64,000 bases of DNA from Ophioderma brevispina (GCA_023653785.1 JAMKCH010078772.1:17662-81661), one strand, 5' to 3'. Shown: positions 10,301 through 23,505, counted from the first letter of the stretch. The notes: generated by a model not told the origin, from the letters alone. Translations and numbers: made by a program.

Positions 10301-13300
10301 TTGACGTCATTTAAAAGCCAATCAAAATGTCTTACAAGATGATACCAATTGAGGTATAGTTTAAGGATGCTAAGGGTACAGAATTCGGTTTTACAAAACG
10401 TGTTTCGTTAGCATGTTAAAAAAAAAAGAATTTTTTAAATTTATATTTGATTCAATATGTTTAAACAATCTATACAATTGCATTTGATATTGTCCACAAA
10501 TTTGACCTGATATCATACGCTGATGGCATAAAAATATCAGTAGCATTCGGTATACCAAAAGCAAGTTATGACGTAACAAAGTTCATATATTAACGCAGTT
10601 ATTGATGATAAGCTTTTACGTGCACTCTAAAAACTATACAGAGTACTCCTTGAACAAAAGCTAGAGGATTTGAAAAATGATATAAAAAAGTAAAAAAAGA
10701 AAAATGAATGAATGAATGAAGAATGAATCAATCAATCAATCAACAATCAACCCCCCCCCAAAACACGCAGGAAGAAAAACACCTTATGAAAAATCTAAAT
10801 GTCAGGCAAACCAGACAGGTGTATTTTGTTCTCTGCCGCTTGGATTAAATTGGGGGCTGAGGTGTGGGGGGACCATCCACATGATCTATCCAATGAAATG
10901 ACTTTAAACTGTTTAAGAAATATATAGGTGCAGTACAAGTGGTCACTAAAAAGACCAATTCTCAGCCCACTTTTGGGGGGCACACACACCTAGAAAGCCC
11001 CATCTCCAACTTGTGCACGGTTCTGGGCACCTGGCATATAAACTTTCACAGCACAGTGAGGCTTACAGGTAAACCAAAAATGCATACCGATCACTTGTGC
11101 ATTAATAAAAAAAAATCCCCAAAATGGCGAAATTATGCCTTAATATAGTACGACATTCTCGCTCAGTGCGCCGAGCCGTTACATTTATTGCATCAACTGG
11201 TTTTAAAAGTTATCCTGACCTTATTTAAAGACTGCCATTTATGATAAACGAATGGTAGATGTTAAGCAATTATTTCCTTCAGTTTGAATTATAGATATCA
11301 ATATTAGGAGAAAGTATTAAATCAGGAGTGTATTTTCAATTTACACGTATAGAAGAATAGCTTGGCTAGCAATATGACATATTGCAAGTGGAGGATTAAT
11401 ATGTTAAAAACAATTAAACAAGATATTTCCATACTCTAACTCCAGGTAAATTGAGTTTTTTCTCCTATCCACGACAACACCTGTATCCAAAAGGACTGGG
11501 TGGACGATCCTGCAATGAAAAAATAGGTGCTCAAGATGGAGTCTCGATATCATCACACAACGTCTTAGCGCAATTTTAAACAAAAATAAATTGTAGCATT
11601 TAATTCTGGTGAGTCTATTGCGGATCTACAGGGTAAGTGAAAAGGAGTTTGGAAGGAGTGGCGGTAATATCAAGAAACGTGTTTTAAAGGCAATGATTTG
11701 ATCTTACTCACCCAAAATAGCAAAAAAATTGAGTCGACACCCGACAATCAAAGGTGGTTCATGAAATGTATTTACTGCTATTCTTCCCACTCTCTAGGAA
11801 TGGCAGATGAGTTTGTAATACTGGAAACCAGTTTATATTGCTAGAGAATATCCCTGCCAGCTTGTTCACATTCAAAAATTCAAAATTATCCGACATGATG
11901 TCTTTTATATAACAATACACAGATCTAAACCAGTGTTTCCAGAAGAAAAGACAGAATGCCTTATTATCAATTGTAATAAAAGGAATTACACCAATCTCAT
12001 TGAGAATATGGTAGCCCAGTATTCACAATATCTTTTACAAAATGGTTCTTAATATGTTCTATAAAGAACTCATGTTCTGAAATTACATTTAACTAGCAGA
12101 TCATACGAAATGAATTATGAACAGCAATTTCCAATTGTCATCGTTGGATTTATCATGTAAAACCGTTTGATCCAGGCAATTTAAAAAAATTTAAAAACAT
12201 GATCTGCATCCGGAATTAATTAAACCTCCTTGAACATGTTAGTTTTTTTGGAATCACAGTCATTCTCTTAATCTTATCTGAACACCCTTCCACAAAAAAA
12301 ATTAAACAAAATACTATTCAGGCCTAAAAAATTGCTCTGGAGGGTTTGGAAATACTGAAAAAGGAAATACAATTTCGACCCAGCAAAGTTTGATCAAGTG
12401 ATCTACCCCCCCCCAACAGGGTTTAAGAGTTCTCATCTTCCAATTCTGCAGAGTTTTTCTTTATCAGCAATTAGATTATTGCAGTTAAAATCAACCATAT
12501 TTGTTTCATATCAGGGAGATATGCATACCTAAATAAAAATGAAATCGTTTTTTGACCAATTCATAGGTTATTTTCAACAAGAACAACATTTGAATTCTTA
12601 TATAAATCGTACTTTTTGATAGCTTATATGCAAACCAGAAATAACATGAAAAATACTGAAAAATTTATCCAAACGCTTCCAATGTTTCCGGTAAAGAGTC
12701 ATTTGTACAGTCCTATAATAATGGTTTATGTATCTGCCATACTGACTTATGAGATATCATAATTTTTAAATCACCACTCACAGCTGTTTGAAAGTCTAGT
12801 CATTATGACAAACGAAGAATAAACAAAATATCAAACCGCGACCACTTTTGACAATTTTTGAGTATTTATTCTACTAACAAATCCTGCCGTAAATTTCATT
12901 AAAAATTTCCTTGCGGGCAAAATATGATTTATAAAAACATAGTGTTACACGTCTTTCTATGGGAAATAGGCATATAGAGGCGCTTATAAAATACCAAATT
13001 ATGACCTTGATAGGCCTATATGGAAGATTCCCTCAATGGATTTTTCCGATTTTGGGGGTATGTGATCTTGCATGCCCCCCCTACTATATCAGTCGTCAAA
13101 AAATTGTGTCGCCATGCTTAAAATTGCTCTAAAAAATAAAAGAGGTACGATTTTGCATGGGGTCACAAACAGCTGTGCACTGATACAAAGAAGACGCTTT
13201 TATACCTTTTATGTTCTTGATACACGGATTTAATTGCCTTAAAAGTTCTGAACCATATCAAATAAAATGCAGGGACAAAACATCAAACCTGACGAAACCG

Positions 13301-13929
13301 TAAAATTTTGAAGAACTGAGAGGCATGTCCATTATTATAATTAACGCACCTTTAGGGCTCCGTTATATTATATAAATATTACATCCATCTATGAAATTCG
13401 GGGCCAAAACCAAATTTTACCAGAGATTTATTTATACAATCCAACTAATGTATTCAAAGTCTTTTCAAATCAATAACAAAAGGCAAAACAGTAAATTCTC
13501 AAACATCTGTAAAATTTAGATATCCAAAGTAATCTAACATTTCGCCAATATAACGACCCTTTAAGAAGCCGGTCGTTGTGATAATCTCTCGTCAAGGACA
13601 AGTTTTATACGGTTTGAAAGGACTTTGTAATTAGTATTTTATAATCTACGGTCAAATTTCAGATATATCAAAGATTATTCCTTTTAAGGCAAGAGTGTAA
13701 TTCCTCTCCTTTGGGAAATAACAGCGAGTGACCGTTATCAAAAAATAGTTAGAGTGCACGAGCGGACCACTAATTTCAGTCAAAATGATCCTGCTCAGTT
13801 CTCAGAGATTTATCATTGGGAAGTTGACCTGACAGTTTCCAACATTTCCCATTCGTTTTAAGCGTGACTTTTACATTTAAAAAACTATCGCTATCTAGGC
13901 TCCGGAAGGGGTTGTTGCAAAAAAAAGAC
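10301..13929. other. Long non-coding stretch with a short microsatellite
   Basis: No gene recognised over 3.6 kb. A short tetranucleotide microsatellite (ATGA then ATCA units, followed by a C-run) lies at about 10703-10760. The remaining open frames are below 70 codons and look like chance. Confidence 0.5.
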
Positions 13930-13937
13930 CTAGTCAA

Positions 13938-14140
13938 ACAGTGGCGTAGCCAGGGGGGGCAGGGGGGGCAAGCCTGCCCATGTGGGGAATTTGCCACCCT
14001 CTGCCCCCCCTGCAATTAGGATTTTTGACATAGGCCATATACTATACTAACAAATAATTTACTATAGCGTGCCCCCCCTGAAAATAGGTGTGCCCCCCCT
14101 TTCCCCCCTACTGAAAAAAAAGGCTTTGGCACTGACACTG
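13938..14140. mobile_element. hAT-like MITE with 8-bp target-site duplication
   Basis: A 203-bp element beginning ACAGTGGCGTAGCCAGGGGG and ending in GGCACTGACACTG. It is flanked by direct 8-bp copies of CTAGTCAA (13930-13937 and 14141-14148). CAGTGGCGTAGCC-type termini and 8-bp duplications are typical of hAT-superfamily non-autonomous elements in many invertebrate genomes. The interior is rich in G or C runs and non-coding. The termini pair only partly (CAGTGGCGTAGCC against CAGTGTCAGTGCC). Confidence 0.85.
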
Positions 14141-14148
14141 CTAGTCAA

Positions 14149-15574
14149 TGTCACTGTTATCATTATATTGTTCCAATGGATACAAAATTTTGATAAAAAA
14201 CCGCTTCAGCATAAGAATATCTTTAGGTTCGAAATTGATCACATCACATTAATTTTTGAAAATAAGTTTGTGCTCAGAGATGTTTTTTTTTAAATAAGAA
14301 AATACCTATACTACTTTTTCCGTATTCAACACAATGAGCTTTGGCACGTAGAAAAGAAAAAGCATGTGCTTTTATATCATAAATACTTCAAGAACTTTCT
14401 CTTGCAGTGATTAGAAATGTACCTGAGTTGGATAACGTTTGCACTGCATATCAAGGGGAATGTATTTCCTTTACAGTTTCTTAATACTGCTTTTCAGTAA
14501 ACCTTTTCTCCTTAATTTAATCATTTTCCAGGCAAATTTGATCATTTCCAGCATCTAAATGTTTATTGCAATCAATATTATTGATCGATGAGCCTAAACT
14601 ATCCTTTAAGGATTGTATTTAATTTGCAAAAAGCCTGGGCCTCATGAGGTTGGACTAATTTGTGTTCTTTAACTATTCTAAGGCAGTTAGTTTACAAGCA
14701 TAATTCTCGGTATACTACGCGGTTTAGGCCTGGGTATGTAGTGTGTGTCAGGAAAATTTTGGTTTAGTTTTTGAAACCTGTGGAAGAAGACATTAATGAT
14801 TAAACCTGGGGGTGGTGGTAACCTTACAGGATGCTGGTTAATCACCGGTACACGGGTTGCGGCGGTGAAATATACGCGGACCAGAAACGGATGAAATGTC
14901 CCACTATTCGAGACCAGATCTGTTCATGGATACTCTATCCGGACCCAGGCCGGCAATATACCAAATGGAATTGAACCTAGGATTTTACACTCCATTTGAG
15001 CTATATTATGGACTTTTTATTCCGTTTTGAGGCATGAAATCAATACAAAAATCATCATTCAGATTCAAACAATTCAGATCAAAATCCAATTCATGCCGAT
15101 TTTATTACTCACCTTGAAACTGAAAAGTAAAATTTGATACCCTATGTGGAACTGACAAAGAAGGTGGAATTTGATACCCTATATTGCAAGACGAGACATG
15201 CCAGGTCTCGCGTTTTTTAACGCGGGGTGGTAGACCCGACAGAATACCCAGTTTACCCCCCCTGGAATTATAATTTTTTTGGGTTTCCTCTGAACATTCT
15301 ACAGAGGATCTATATCCTGAATTTATGAGTATGTCTTGGGTGAGGAATTATACAGTAAACATGGCTAATTCCAGGCCTGTCATCCAGTCTTAAAGCATCG
15401 GGTCAAACCAAACTTGTAAATCCACAAGATAGGCTCTTAGTTTATTATTTATCTAACAACGGAGACTACACGAGACAATGTGTAAATGAAAGTAAAATAG
15501 GTATTCGTGATCGCGTGCAAACGTTACCACATAGCCTCTCGAAAAGGGTTGTTGCAACCGATAAGAACAAAAAC
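14149..15574. other. Unassigned non-coding sequence
   Basis: Nothing recognised except a short partial repetition of TTTGATACCCTAT near 15136 and 15170. Confidence 0.4.
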
Positions 15575-15690
15575 ACTTTTATAATTTCAAATTCAAATTC
15601 AAAATTCAAATAAGTTTTATTAGCATCTCGTTCCGTCAAACATTACATAAATGATAATGATAAAATAAAATTGTGGACAATGATCTCGGC
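15575..15690 (-). repeat. 3' tail of a LINE
   Basis: On the minus strand the sequence reads towards GCTAATAAAACTTATTTGAA and ends in a short run of TTGAATT-type units. This arrangement, a near-terminal AATAAA-like stretch and a simple repeat tail, is usual for L2/CR1-like LINE ends. No reverse transcriptase is attached. Confidence 0.5.
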
Positions 15691-16116
15691 AGCAAATTTA
15701 TATTAACAAACACCTTTACATTGGGATAGAAATAGGCTGTCAAACCTTGTATGGCTTGAAATCAGAAAATATGCTAAGTTTTAGCGAACGTGTTAATCAT
15801 AGGCATTGAAGGTTTCTATAGTTATTGTGATGTCATGTAGAGCAAGGTTCATGTACTTATTAAGCATTTTAGGTATAAGGGGAATACATGTATTTACCAA
15901 CTTTCCACACAGATGGCGTCATTAGGAAAATGGTAAAATATAGGGGCTGCAACATATGTCTCCAAACTGGTATGCTTACAAAATACCTCCGGGATCATTC
16001 ATTTGAATTAAAGTTAAAGAACTTGATATCACACGGTAAAACATACTTAAGAGTTTGCTTTTAAAATGTTTGATTTAATGTATCAGAATATTGCATGTAT
16101 TTTAAAATGAACCTAC

Positions 16117-16290
16117 GTACTGTTAAAAAATGTTCAGTAAAAATAAGTCGTTTTGACGGTCAGCTAGTACTCACAACAGTTAAAACGACCGTTTACCAGT
16201 TTTTTGCCCGTTTCGAGTCCCTTTTTACAGTTATTTGCAAACGTTTTCGAGTCCCGGCTGACAATAAAACAAAGTTCTTTAAGAAACGTT
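16117..16290. repeat. Dispersed repeat with copy at 33.5 kb
   Basis: Shares an ordered set of segments with 33495-33640: an initial GTTAAAAA stretch, CGTT(T/C)TGAC with a CAGC motif, AACAGTTAAAAC, TTTTACAGTTATTTGCAA, and a final CAGT/ACAATAAA area. It also contains inward-facing complementary pieces (TCGTTTTGAC / GTTAAAACGAC). Probably a MITE, with no coding potential. Confidence 0.55.
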
Positions 16291-16599
16291 TATAGTGTTT
16301 AGAATGCACCATGAATAATGTGTACTTCCAAGTAGGATGTTGGTCATCATGAGTTTTCTGCCATTAGCAAAAAGTGCCTTAAAAACCAACTTCTCTGTGT
16401 AACTTGATTGATGACCTTAGTACAGAATAACCTCGTTTCTGAATAAGGTACATAACTGCAATTTTGAATGACTAAGTGTGTATGAGGTCAAATTTGTAGA
16501 AAAAATTGGCTTAATTGATGATTTGGTTCTGGAAATTATCAATGGAACATAGATACGAAATTTAAGTTTTGGTTAAAAATGCCAAAAAATGTGATTTTT

Positions 16600-16992
16600 T
16601 CCCTCAAATTGCACCTAAATAATTCTTACACTCACAAATTTTGATATCAGCGGGTAGATATTAATTCTCTTTCAGAGAAACAAATGCGTTCCAGTTAAAG
16701 ATCGCAATCAAAAGTTACGGCTAAAATTGTTTCGTATCCCCCCAAGGCGGCCATTTTGGAGCCATTGGATGTTCTATTTTTTCGCAATAGTTAAAATAAT
16801 CCAACATCGGGTTCAGTTTTTCTGATGCCAAGAGTTCCCCACTTGAAGCTGTCACCAATTTTAGAGAAGCCCGGGAGGGAAAAAATATTTAAGTTTCAAG
16901 ATCATTGGCACCCTAACTAATAGTTTCTAGACAAGTTACCAACGTACTTGGGGGTTTGCCTTCAAAAATGTGCCAATATTGCTGTTAAGTAG
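16600..16992. repeat. Degraded TTAA-element relative
   Basis: The right end TTCAAAAATGTGCCAATATT followed by GCTGTTAAG resembles the right end of the element at 41.0-41.6 kb. The adjacent CTAGACAAGTTACCAACG matches its CTAGACATTACCAACGG. Further left, TTTTTTCGCAATAG and CCAACAT match the inverted sequence near 10165-10220. Confidence 0.45.
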
Positions 16993-17534
16993 CTTTTTAA
17001 TTAGTCAAACGTATATTGAAGCTAGGAACCTGCACACCTGACCGAACGTTTTTTTGCATTTCGTTGGTTTTATACCAAATTAAAACTACGCCTTCTCCCA
17101 TTGAACCCAAATTGACATAAGCCCTTCATATTGTGTCATGTCAGATATGCTTCCAAAAGGCTAAGAAGGCTTGATAATTAACCAAGGTATAAGGCCAAAA
17201 TATGTCAGAGGATAACAAATCCTTTGTGCAGGGGTCAAATTTTTAATACGTCAAGTAAATAAGACTACCTCACTACTATTCAATTGAAACAGTTTAAAAT
17301 ATGGAATAGGTTTGCCTATATCAACAAAATCATATTTATGTCCCAGTCCTAAGAACATCATTTTCCGAAGTTAGGATACGGCTTGCCGACTTCCCTGACC
17401 TACACTCTTCTATTGACCAGGGGCTGTTTACCTTGGAGGCCTGCTGCGGCTATGGGTACGACATGAGCCCAGAGAGAGTCCACGCTCGTCCACGGATTTT
17501 CAAGGACAGGCCAGTGCAACACCCGGACGCCGGA

Positions 17535-17691
17535 GTTTCCGTAACAGACCCATCTGGACACACTTTTGTCTGACACACTATGAATTCTGAAACCTTAACG
17601 GAATTAACCTGTTGCTTTATTTCGTTGAAGGGTTTCCGAATTCATAGGTTGGTCAGAAAAAAATTGTGTCAGATGGGTCAGGTATGGAAAC
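17535..17691. repeat. Foldback element, copy A
   Basis: The left arm GTTTCCGTAACAGACCCATC, with ATGAATTCTGAAACCTTAA, pairs with the right arm GGTTTCCGAATTCATAGG and TGTCAGATGGGTC, then TATGGAAAC. It is the same family as 32819-32955. The flanks (CGGACGCCGGAG / CTCCCCGGACGCCG) suggest insertion into a GC-richer local repeat. Confidence 0.8.
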
Positions 17692-18379
17692 TCCCCGGAC
17701 GCCGCTCCAGACGTGGCGCTTCTACGGTCTGCCGCGGTCCCTATCTCCGATCCTGTCGGTTTAGGGACACGCACTCCTTAAAGGTGACTCAAGATTTCGA
17801 AATATGATTTTTTTTGGTAGTAATAAAAATAGTCACCTAAATTGTTCAATTCCAAAGTTCAGTAGAGATGAATCGGATTTTTCGTTTCTATGGAGGAACC
17901 ATGGCCACAGATGAAACAGTGCATAAGAGACCAGTATTAACAAAAATTCCGGATCCGGAGTTTTATAACAAAGTTGTGATTTTTCTATATGAAGGACTTA
18001 GATTTGAGCTTTGTTATTTCAAACAGTGCTTAGTATATGGAAAAGCATTATGCATATGCAAAAAAACACGAATTGTTTGAAAAATGAGTGCGCCCTCAAA
18101 GGGAAATCTCTCTGAGCCGGGTATCCTTACAACAAAAGACAACTCTTCCCGGAGCTCCCGCCAGCGTCTCAGGGCTCCATAGCTTTCGCCTCTGACCACC
18201 AAAATGATGGCGGGCTCCGCCTTCAGGTTCAGCCATATTTATACCTAGGTGATATCTTACATATAGCAAACTGTACCTTTTTCAGAATCAATGTGTCAAG
18301 ACAGATTAAATGCGACCATGTTAACTCAGGTAAGGGCATTTTATAAATTTGATCCCTGTACCAAAGATGTGTTATCAGT

Positions 18380-18700
18380 GCAGCGGCAGCCCCCCATAGG
18401 CCCTTGCGCAAGAGTCTGCACAAATTATTTTGATGTCGATAATCTCGATAATGCCACTTTATCATTCTTGAGTATTTTGAGCTAGGGAGGGGGAAGGGTA
18501 AATTAACAGGGGAAAATTTGTAAATGTTTCATACGCGGTAAAATGTGTATGTTTACATGTTCACCTGGTCCTAAGAATTAAGAAAGGTATGGTTTGCTAT
18601 AGCTAGGACAATTTTAACACAGTATACTTAAAATGCTTCAAGGTCATCCGGGGGAAAATATTTAGAATGCACCGATTCTTCTCAAAATGGACTCAAATTC
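18380..18700 (+). repeat. Dispersed repeat family R1, copy 1
   Basis: Matches the 43.1-kb copy in order: CCCATAGGCC, GCGCAAGAGTCTGCACAAA, then TTCTTGAG(T/C)ATTTTGAG, AGGGGAAA, GGTATGGTTTGCTATA, CAAGGTCATC and GATTC. Related copies are at 19130-19330 (inverted), 27567-27686, 43125-43560 and 52005-52215 (inverted). It has no coding frame. The origin is unknown, perhaps a SINE or a LINE untranslated region. Confidence 0.75.
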
Positions 18701-18849
18701 TTCATGCTGTTCGGTAGTAATGTCAAATAAATGTTATGTACTTGGTTTGACATTTGGGGTATAATTATGGGGAAATATTGAGAGGGCCTACAGGGCTATA
18801 TGGGAGACCAGCATTCGAGCGTCTGCTAAATACGTTTGAGCTAATTAAC

Positions 18850-19062
18850 ATAAAGTATATGTATATTTCCTATTCTAACCTGCCCATGCGAATAATTTGA
18901 CACCAATTTGAAAACAAATCGGATAATTAGAAATACCTTTCCCAGCATGACCTTGACAGTTTTTGGCCTGTCGTGCAAACACAAAAGGTTGTAGATATAG
19001 CAAACTAGACCTATTTTTAATCCTTAGTACCAGATAAACATGTTTTACATCTTTCAAACTAG
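18850..19062 (-). repeat. R1 family fragment, inverted
   Basis: Reads on the minus strand as GGTCTAGTTTGCTATATCTA, then ACCTTTTGTG, CGACAGGCCAAAAACTGTCA and AAATCGG. This matches the second half of the 43.1-kb copy. It lies next to an inverted first-half fragment at 19130-19330, from which it is separated by a G-rich insertion at 19062-19100. Confidence 0.65.
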
Positions 19063-19100
19063 GGGCGGCGCTAGGGGGTGGCAGGGGGCGGCCGCCCCTG
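19062..19100. repeat. GC-rich terminus of a hAT-like MITE (fragment)
   Basis: GGGGCGGCGCTAGGGGGTGG followed by CAGGGGGCGGCCGCCCCTGAG resembles the common GGCGGCGCTAGGGGG ends of hAT-type MITEs. No matching second end or target duplication was found. Confidence 0.35.
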
Positions 19101-19129
19101 AGAGTTTCAAAAATTCAGGAAAAACCTAT

Positions 19130-19330
19130 ATGAGTTTATTGTGTAATGTTTCGCCCTTCCTATGAAGTTTACCCTCCCGTTAATTCCCCCCTTTCTATCT
19201 CAAAATGCTCAAGGATGCCAAAGTTGCATCATCAAGATTTGGAATCAGCATGTCAATATGTTGCCTAGAAACCATCCAAACATTTAGTGCAGACTCTTTG
19301 GCAAAGTCTTATGGGCCTACTACAGGACTA
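19130..19330 (-). repeat. R1 family, copy 2 (inverted)
   Basis: Minus strand: AAAGAGTCTGCAC..., GATGGTTTCTAGGCAACATA, ATTCCAAATCTTGATGATGC, AACTTTGGCATCCTTGAGCA, TTTTGAGATAG. Clearly homologous to 43140-43260 and to 52060-52210. Confidence 0.8.
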
Positions 19331-19759
19331 TATCCTTTGATCTATTTGTACTTAAGGAAGAATTTGTGATATTTCATAACTTTGTTGACACATTTGAGAA
19401 ATTTAACCCCCAGTAATTAAAACTGCCCAAGGGTGCCAAGATGGCACCCCGTAGATCCTCTATCTAGATCCCTTGGTCTATGATTTCATCAATAAGATTG
19501 TATTAGTACCAACCTATGCGTTCATACTGTGGTCTTCAATAAGTTCGCATTCCGACTAATAGTCCAATAATTTTATGATTTGACCCAACACAAATTGCAA
19601 CAGAAACAGTTTTGGTGTTAATATACTGTGAAATAGTCCAAAAATAATATATTAAAAGTCTACCACAATCAACCTAGTGGAAAATGTAGAAATAAGGGGG
19701 CAACGTTTGTACAGGGGTAAAAAATTAGAATTGTTCGAATTGATTTAAATGATGTACCA

Positions 19760-19900
19760 ATTTATTGGTTTAATATAAGGTTTAAAAAAGGTATAGTTTG
19801 CCCTATCTACGCGTTATAGTTTTAGTACAATCAATAGGCACATAACAGTTCAAGGTCATCCTGGGGTACAATTCATAGAATGGTCCGATTTTGATCGAAC
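19760..19900 (+). repeat. R1 family second-half fragment
   Basis: AAAAAAGGTATAGTTTGCCC, then TTCAAGGTCATCCTGGGG and GAATGGTCCGATTTTGAT match the end of the 43.1-kb copy and 18590-18690. Confidence 0.6.
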
Positions 19901-21203
19901 TGGTTGTAAACTGTAAATTTGTCCCACTAGATAAGTAAATGTTAACAGATTCTTTGTTTGAACTTTCTATATAAGAATTACAGAGCTATGACTTAGACCC
20001 TGTAGTCTATGTAGTCTTCCATAGACCCTTGTAGTCCCCAGTCACATTTGATTTACCAATATGCAACGGAATATTATAGATGGTGCAACCAGATATGTTC
20101 GGGTCTGTACCATTAGACGCACCAATTTGACCAATTTTTATAACGAACGGATATATCTGAAAATTTACCCCATTGTGACCTTGGGTGAACCTTATTTTGA
20201 CTCATAACTATTGAACTACAAACTGCAGAGAGGCAAACTATACCTTTTTTTATCCTGGAAATGTAACGAAACCGTTGCAGACTTTTCGACGCGTTTTTGA
20301 TAATTTATATTTTGCCCCTGTATAAACCTTACCCTTTAAAATATACGTTCCACCCTTGATTAGTAGACTTTTAATAGTGTTTTTAAAGGTATTCTCAATA
20401 CAATTTGTTGGATTTGTTCAATTAGGGGTTGGGTTAAGGAAGCATTCATTCTATTTTTTTGAATGGCCTATAACAGGTAACCCGCCCTCGTTTCCAAATG
20501 AACTGGGTGCGAAGATATGAGAAATTGACAAGGCATTTAATGCCCGGTTTAAACAGGCGGTGAAGGTAATTAATGTTTCGTTACTGAGTTGGGATTTAAA
20601 GGTGACGAAAATTACGTAGACAATGCGACATCTCCGCTAAAAACGACTCACTTGGCCATATCAATTACATTTACTCATATCAAAACAGACTCTAACACCA
20701 TTTTGCATATAGCTAGAGAAAACGCTATTTCGAGCAACTTTTCTCATCCAACAAAAGATGTTGGATGGAGAAATTTGAGAAAAAAGCACTCTGAAATTGG
20801 ATAATTTAGGGATTTTAATTTCAAATTTGCCGTTGCCATCATCGCTTCAGCAGTCCACAAGTAGTGTTGTGCCATGGAAGAGTAATAGTAGCGTAGTGGA
20901 TGTTTTTTTGTTACAGAGATGGACTAGTATATAGCTCGTCACCCACTGCCGAGCCTGGCTGCTTGAGCCGGTAGTTGCGTTTGACGGATCACGTATTGTG
21001 TATTTCATGATTGATTAACTAGGCTACAGTTGAAAGTAGTAACATATACCCATGATACAGTGTTTCTTGTCAAAATGTTACTATATCCTCAACATCTGGG
21101 GATATCTACACGAGCGGATCAATTTGGCTTGCATGGACATGGATTGTTTGTTTTCTACATAGGAGTACTGGCACAAGCCACAGCACTGCAGTGTAACTTG
21201 TGT
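19901..21203. other. Unassigned non-coding sequence
   Basis: No gene seen. One GCAAACTATACC(T)n motif at about 20237 is a further trace of family R1. Confidence 0.4.
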
Positions 21204-21363
21204 GGTCTTGAGTTAATGACGGGACTGTGCATTCGCTTTAGCATTCGATTGTGCGCCATTTATTAACGTGAGCGTGCAATGGAAAGGTCAGGAGCATGCC
21301 GGTTTCTAGGTACAAAACCCGAACGCGCACAGTGACGGCACCCTCAAACTTGAGACCGAATCT
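21204..21363. repeat. Foldback MITE related to 38730-38928
   Basis: Shares TGTGCATTCGCT, ATTGTGCGCC, a GGT.CAAAACC stretch, ACGCGCACAGTGACG and TTGAGACCGA with the 38.7-kb element. The ends GGTCTTGAG and CTTGAGACC are inverted. Confidence 0.6.
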
Positions 21364-21954
21364 AGGAACGCAGATAGGAACACGCTTCTAGCGCAGTTTA
21401 TACTGCGTCTCACAGTGCCACCCTTAAATCGCATTTTCGTTACATGCTGCATACGTGCACTTAATTACGCGATAGATTTGTTTTTACATGTCGCAACAAG
21501 CATGCTGTAACGGAGTGAAAATGTGCGCATCGGGCAGACAGTCCAAACGCACGTTCAACCACATATGGATCTTGGAAAGTACCCCACATACATTGATTGC
21601 AGATTGGTGCCCTGTGTAGATAGCCCAACTGTATTGTTTTCGGTTTACATTTCCTTTGTGAAAACATGACATATGGTGTCTGGAACATTCCATCATGTAT
21701 GACATGATTTTACGCAATCGGTTGCAGATTTGACGAGTGACGCGCCTCCAGTGGCAATCGACGCTGGAACGTTGAAAAGACGCGTCGTAGAAATTTACAC
21801 ACTATTTATGTTGAAAATACAAATCGATGATGTCGTTCTTAAAACGTCGATTCAATTAAATTTTCGACGTAAATTTATAAAAACCGTGGACCTGTTTTCG
21901 ACGTGCCAAAGTCGTTTCGGACGTTGCTCTAAACGACTATGCCCGCTGGGGCAT

Positions 21955-22145
21955 ACGATGTGGAGTTAGCCAGCCGGACCCGTCCGGACTCAAATTTGGC
22001 AAGTCCGAGTCACTCAGACTTGGGACTCATGCTCGGTGGACTCGGTCTCGGGTCCCATGGACTTGAACCTCAGGGCCCCATGCCGTGGACTTGGATTCGC
22101 CGCAGAATCAGACCTGCTGGACTCTGACTCAACTGAACCCCAGTG
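21955..22145. repeat. GGACTC-rich degenerate array
   Basis: About a dozen imperfect copies of (G)GACTC / GGACTT occur in under 200 bp (for example GGTGGACTCGGTCTCGGG). The repetition is degenerate and no reading frame stands out. Confidence 0.55.
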
Positions 22146-23379
22146 GACTCTGACAGTAAAACAAAACTACAGCACACATCTCCCAATACTGGCAATACTA
22201 GTAGTTTGAATGGTCAACAGATACCATGATATTTTTACATGCCGCAATCTTCTTAAAATATATAAATATGCTGACACAATTGTCTTCTAAATCAGATGAA
22301 AATAATATTTAAATAGTCCAAATGCAAACCATTTCTCACTAATGGTGGGAATGCCTCAAAATCAGAAGAAAAGTCAAAGATAAATGGGAACTTGAATAGA
22401 TGCGTATGTATTGTTTTAAATACAATCAATGCACGAGCAAGCATGTAGCAGGGCGGTTACAACGCCAGGACTTTGCGGAGGAAAAGCGTGTGAAGATCGT
22501 ACTTGCGTGGTTTTTTAATAGGCTAATACGAGCCACGCGCTCTCTAGGCACGTTAATTGATAATGCGCATGCGCATAAACAAAACTGTGTTGCCTGTCAA
22601 GCAAGTGGTCGCCGTGGACCCCGAATTGCTGAGCATAAGACCCTTCACCGCTGGGGTTTAAAGGTAATAAAATATACTTGGACCCGGGTGTGTCGGTCTG
22701 CCAGTTACAATTTGCAACCAGAGCCAAAGACCAAAGAGCCTAACCATACTCTACCACCGACCCCCTTATATTGGAAAAACGGAATGAGGTACCCTTAACA
22801 TTAAGTCCGCGAATTTAAAGTGTTAAGTTGAAATGCAGTCTATTTACTTCCTGAAAAATAGATTGGGTTAGATTGCCTTCCAAACGTTATTTTGCTCCAT
22901 GCATTGGTTTACATTCTGATTACTCATTTTGATGTTTTCATAAATTATGATTATGGGGAGGTTTCAGAATTTAAGCGCCGATTGATTGGCGGTTTGTGAT
23001 GTTGAAACCGTGTTCATTGTTTAGAATAGAAATCAGTTCCAACCGGAATAGCCGGGCATAACCGGCGAGCAACAGGTGATCGAGGGTTGAAAGCCACCCC
23101 TTATTATGAAGACTTAATCAAGAAAATAGATATTCGTTCCCCATCTAAACTTGTTTTTGTTTATTATCAGTTTCATGGAGCTTTTATTTTTCGAATTGGT
23201 TCATAATTAGAGAAATTGTGCCATTTTAATCGTTCACAGAGTACATAGGCAAAAACGTACGTACGCAAGGGAATTTTAACTTAAAACAGATAACAGCTGT
23301 GATTTTTTCTGTGATGATTTCCTGCATTTGTATCACTTGGAAACGAAACCGGTATCAGTGTCCAGCACTACCCTTTAAA
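22146..23379. other. Unassigned sequence
   Basis: A plus-strand open frame of 132 codons (22400-22798) is Arg/Lys-rich with no domain recognised. It overlaps a minus-strand frame of 70 codons. Neither has clear splice or start context, so both are taken as chance. Confidence 0.35.
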
Positions 23380-23505
23380 CCCATGATATACTTTCAGTCG
23401 CAGCGAGCGAGTGGCGTGCGCAGTACCGGATTTTTACCCAAGATCAAGTGTTACGCATGCTCAAGCGCAGAAATCGCTCGCTGCGACTGGAAGTATATCA
23501 TGGGC
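23380..23505. repeat. Short foldback MITE family R2, copy 1
   Basis: About 125 bp with inverted arms CCATGATATACTTTCAGTCG(CAGCGAGCGA) and TCGCTCGCTGCGACTGGAAG(TATATCATGG). The loop includes AAGATCAAGTGTTACGCATG. A second copy lies inverted at 33807-33926. Confidence 0.9.

Noticed and set aside
16198..16262. TTTCGAGTCCC twice, resembling a tRNA B box
   Set aside because: No A box or cloverleaf can be drawn around either copy.
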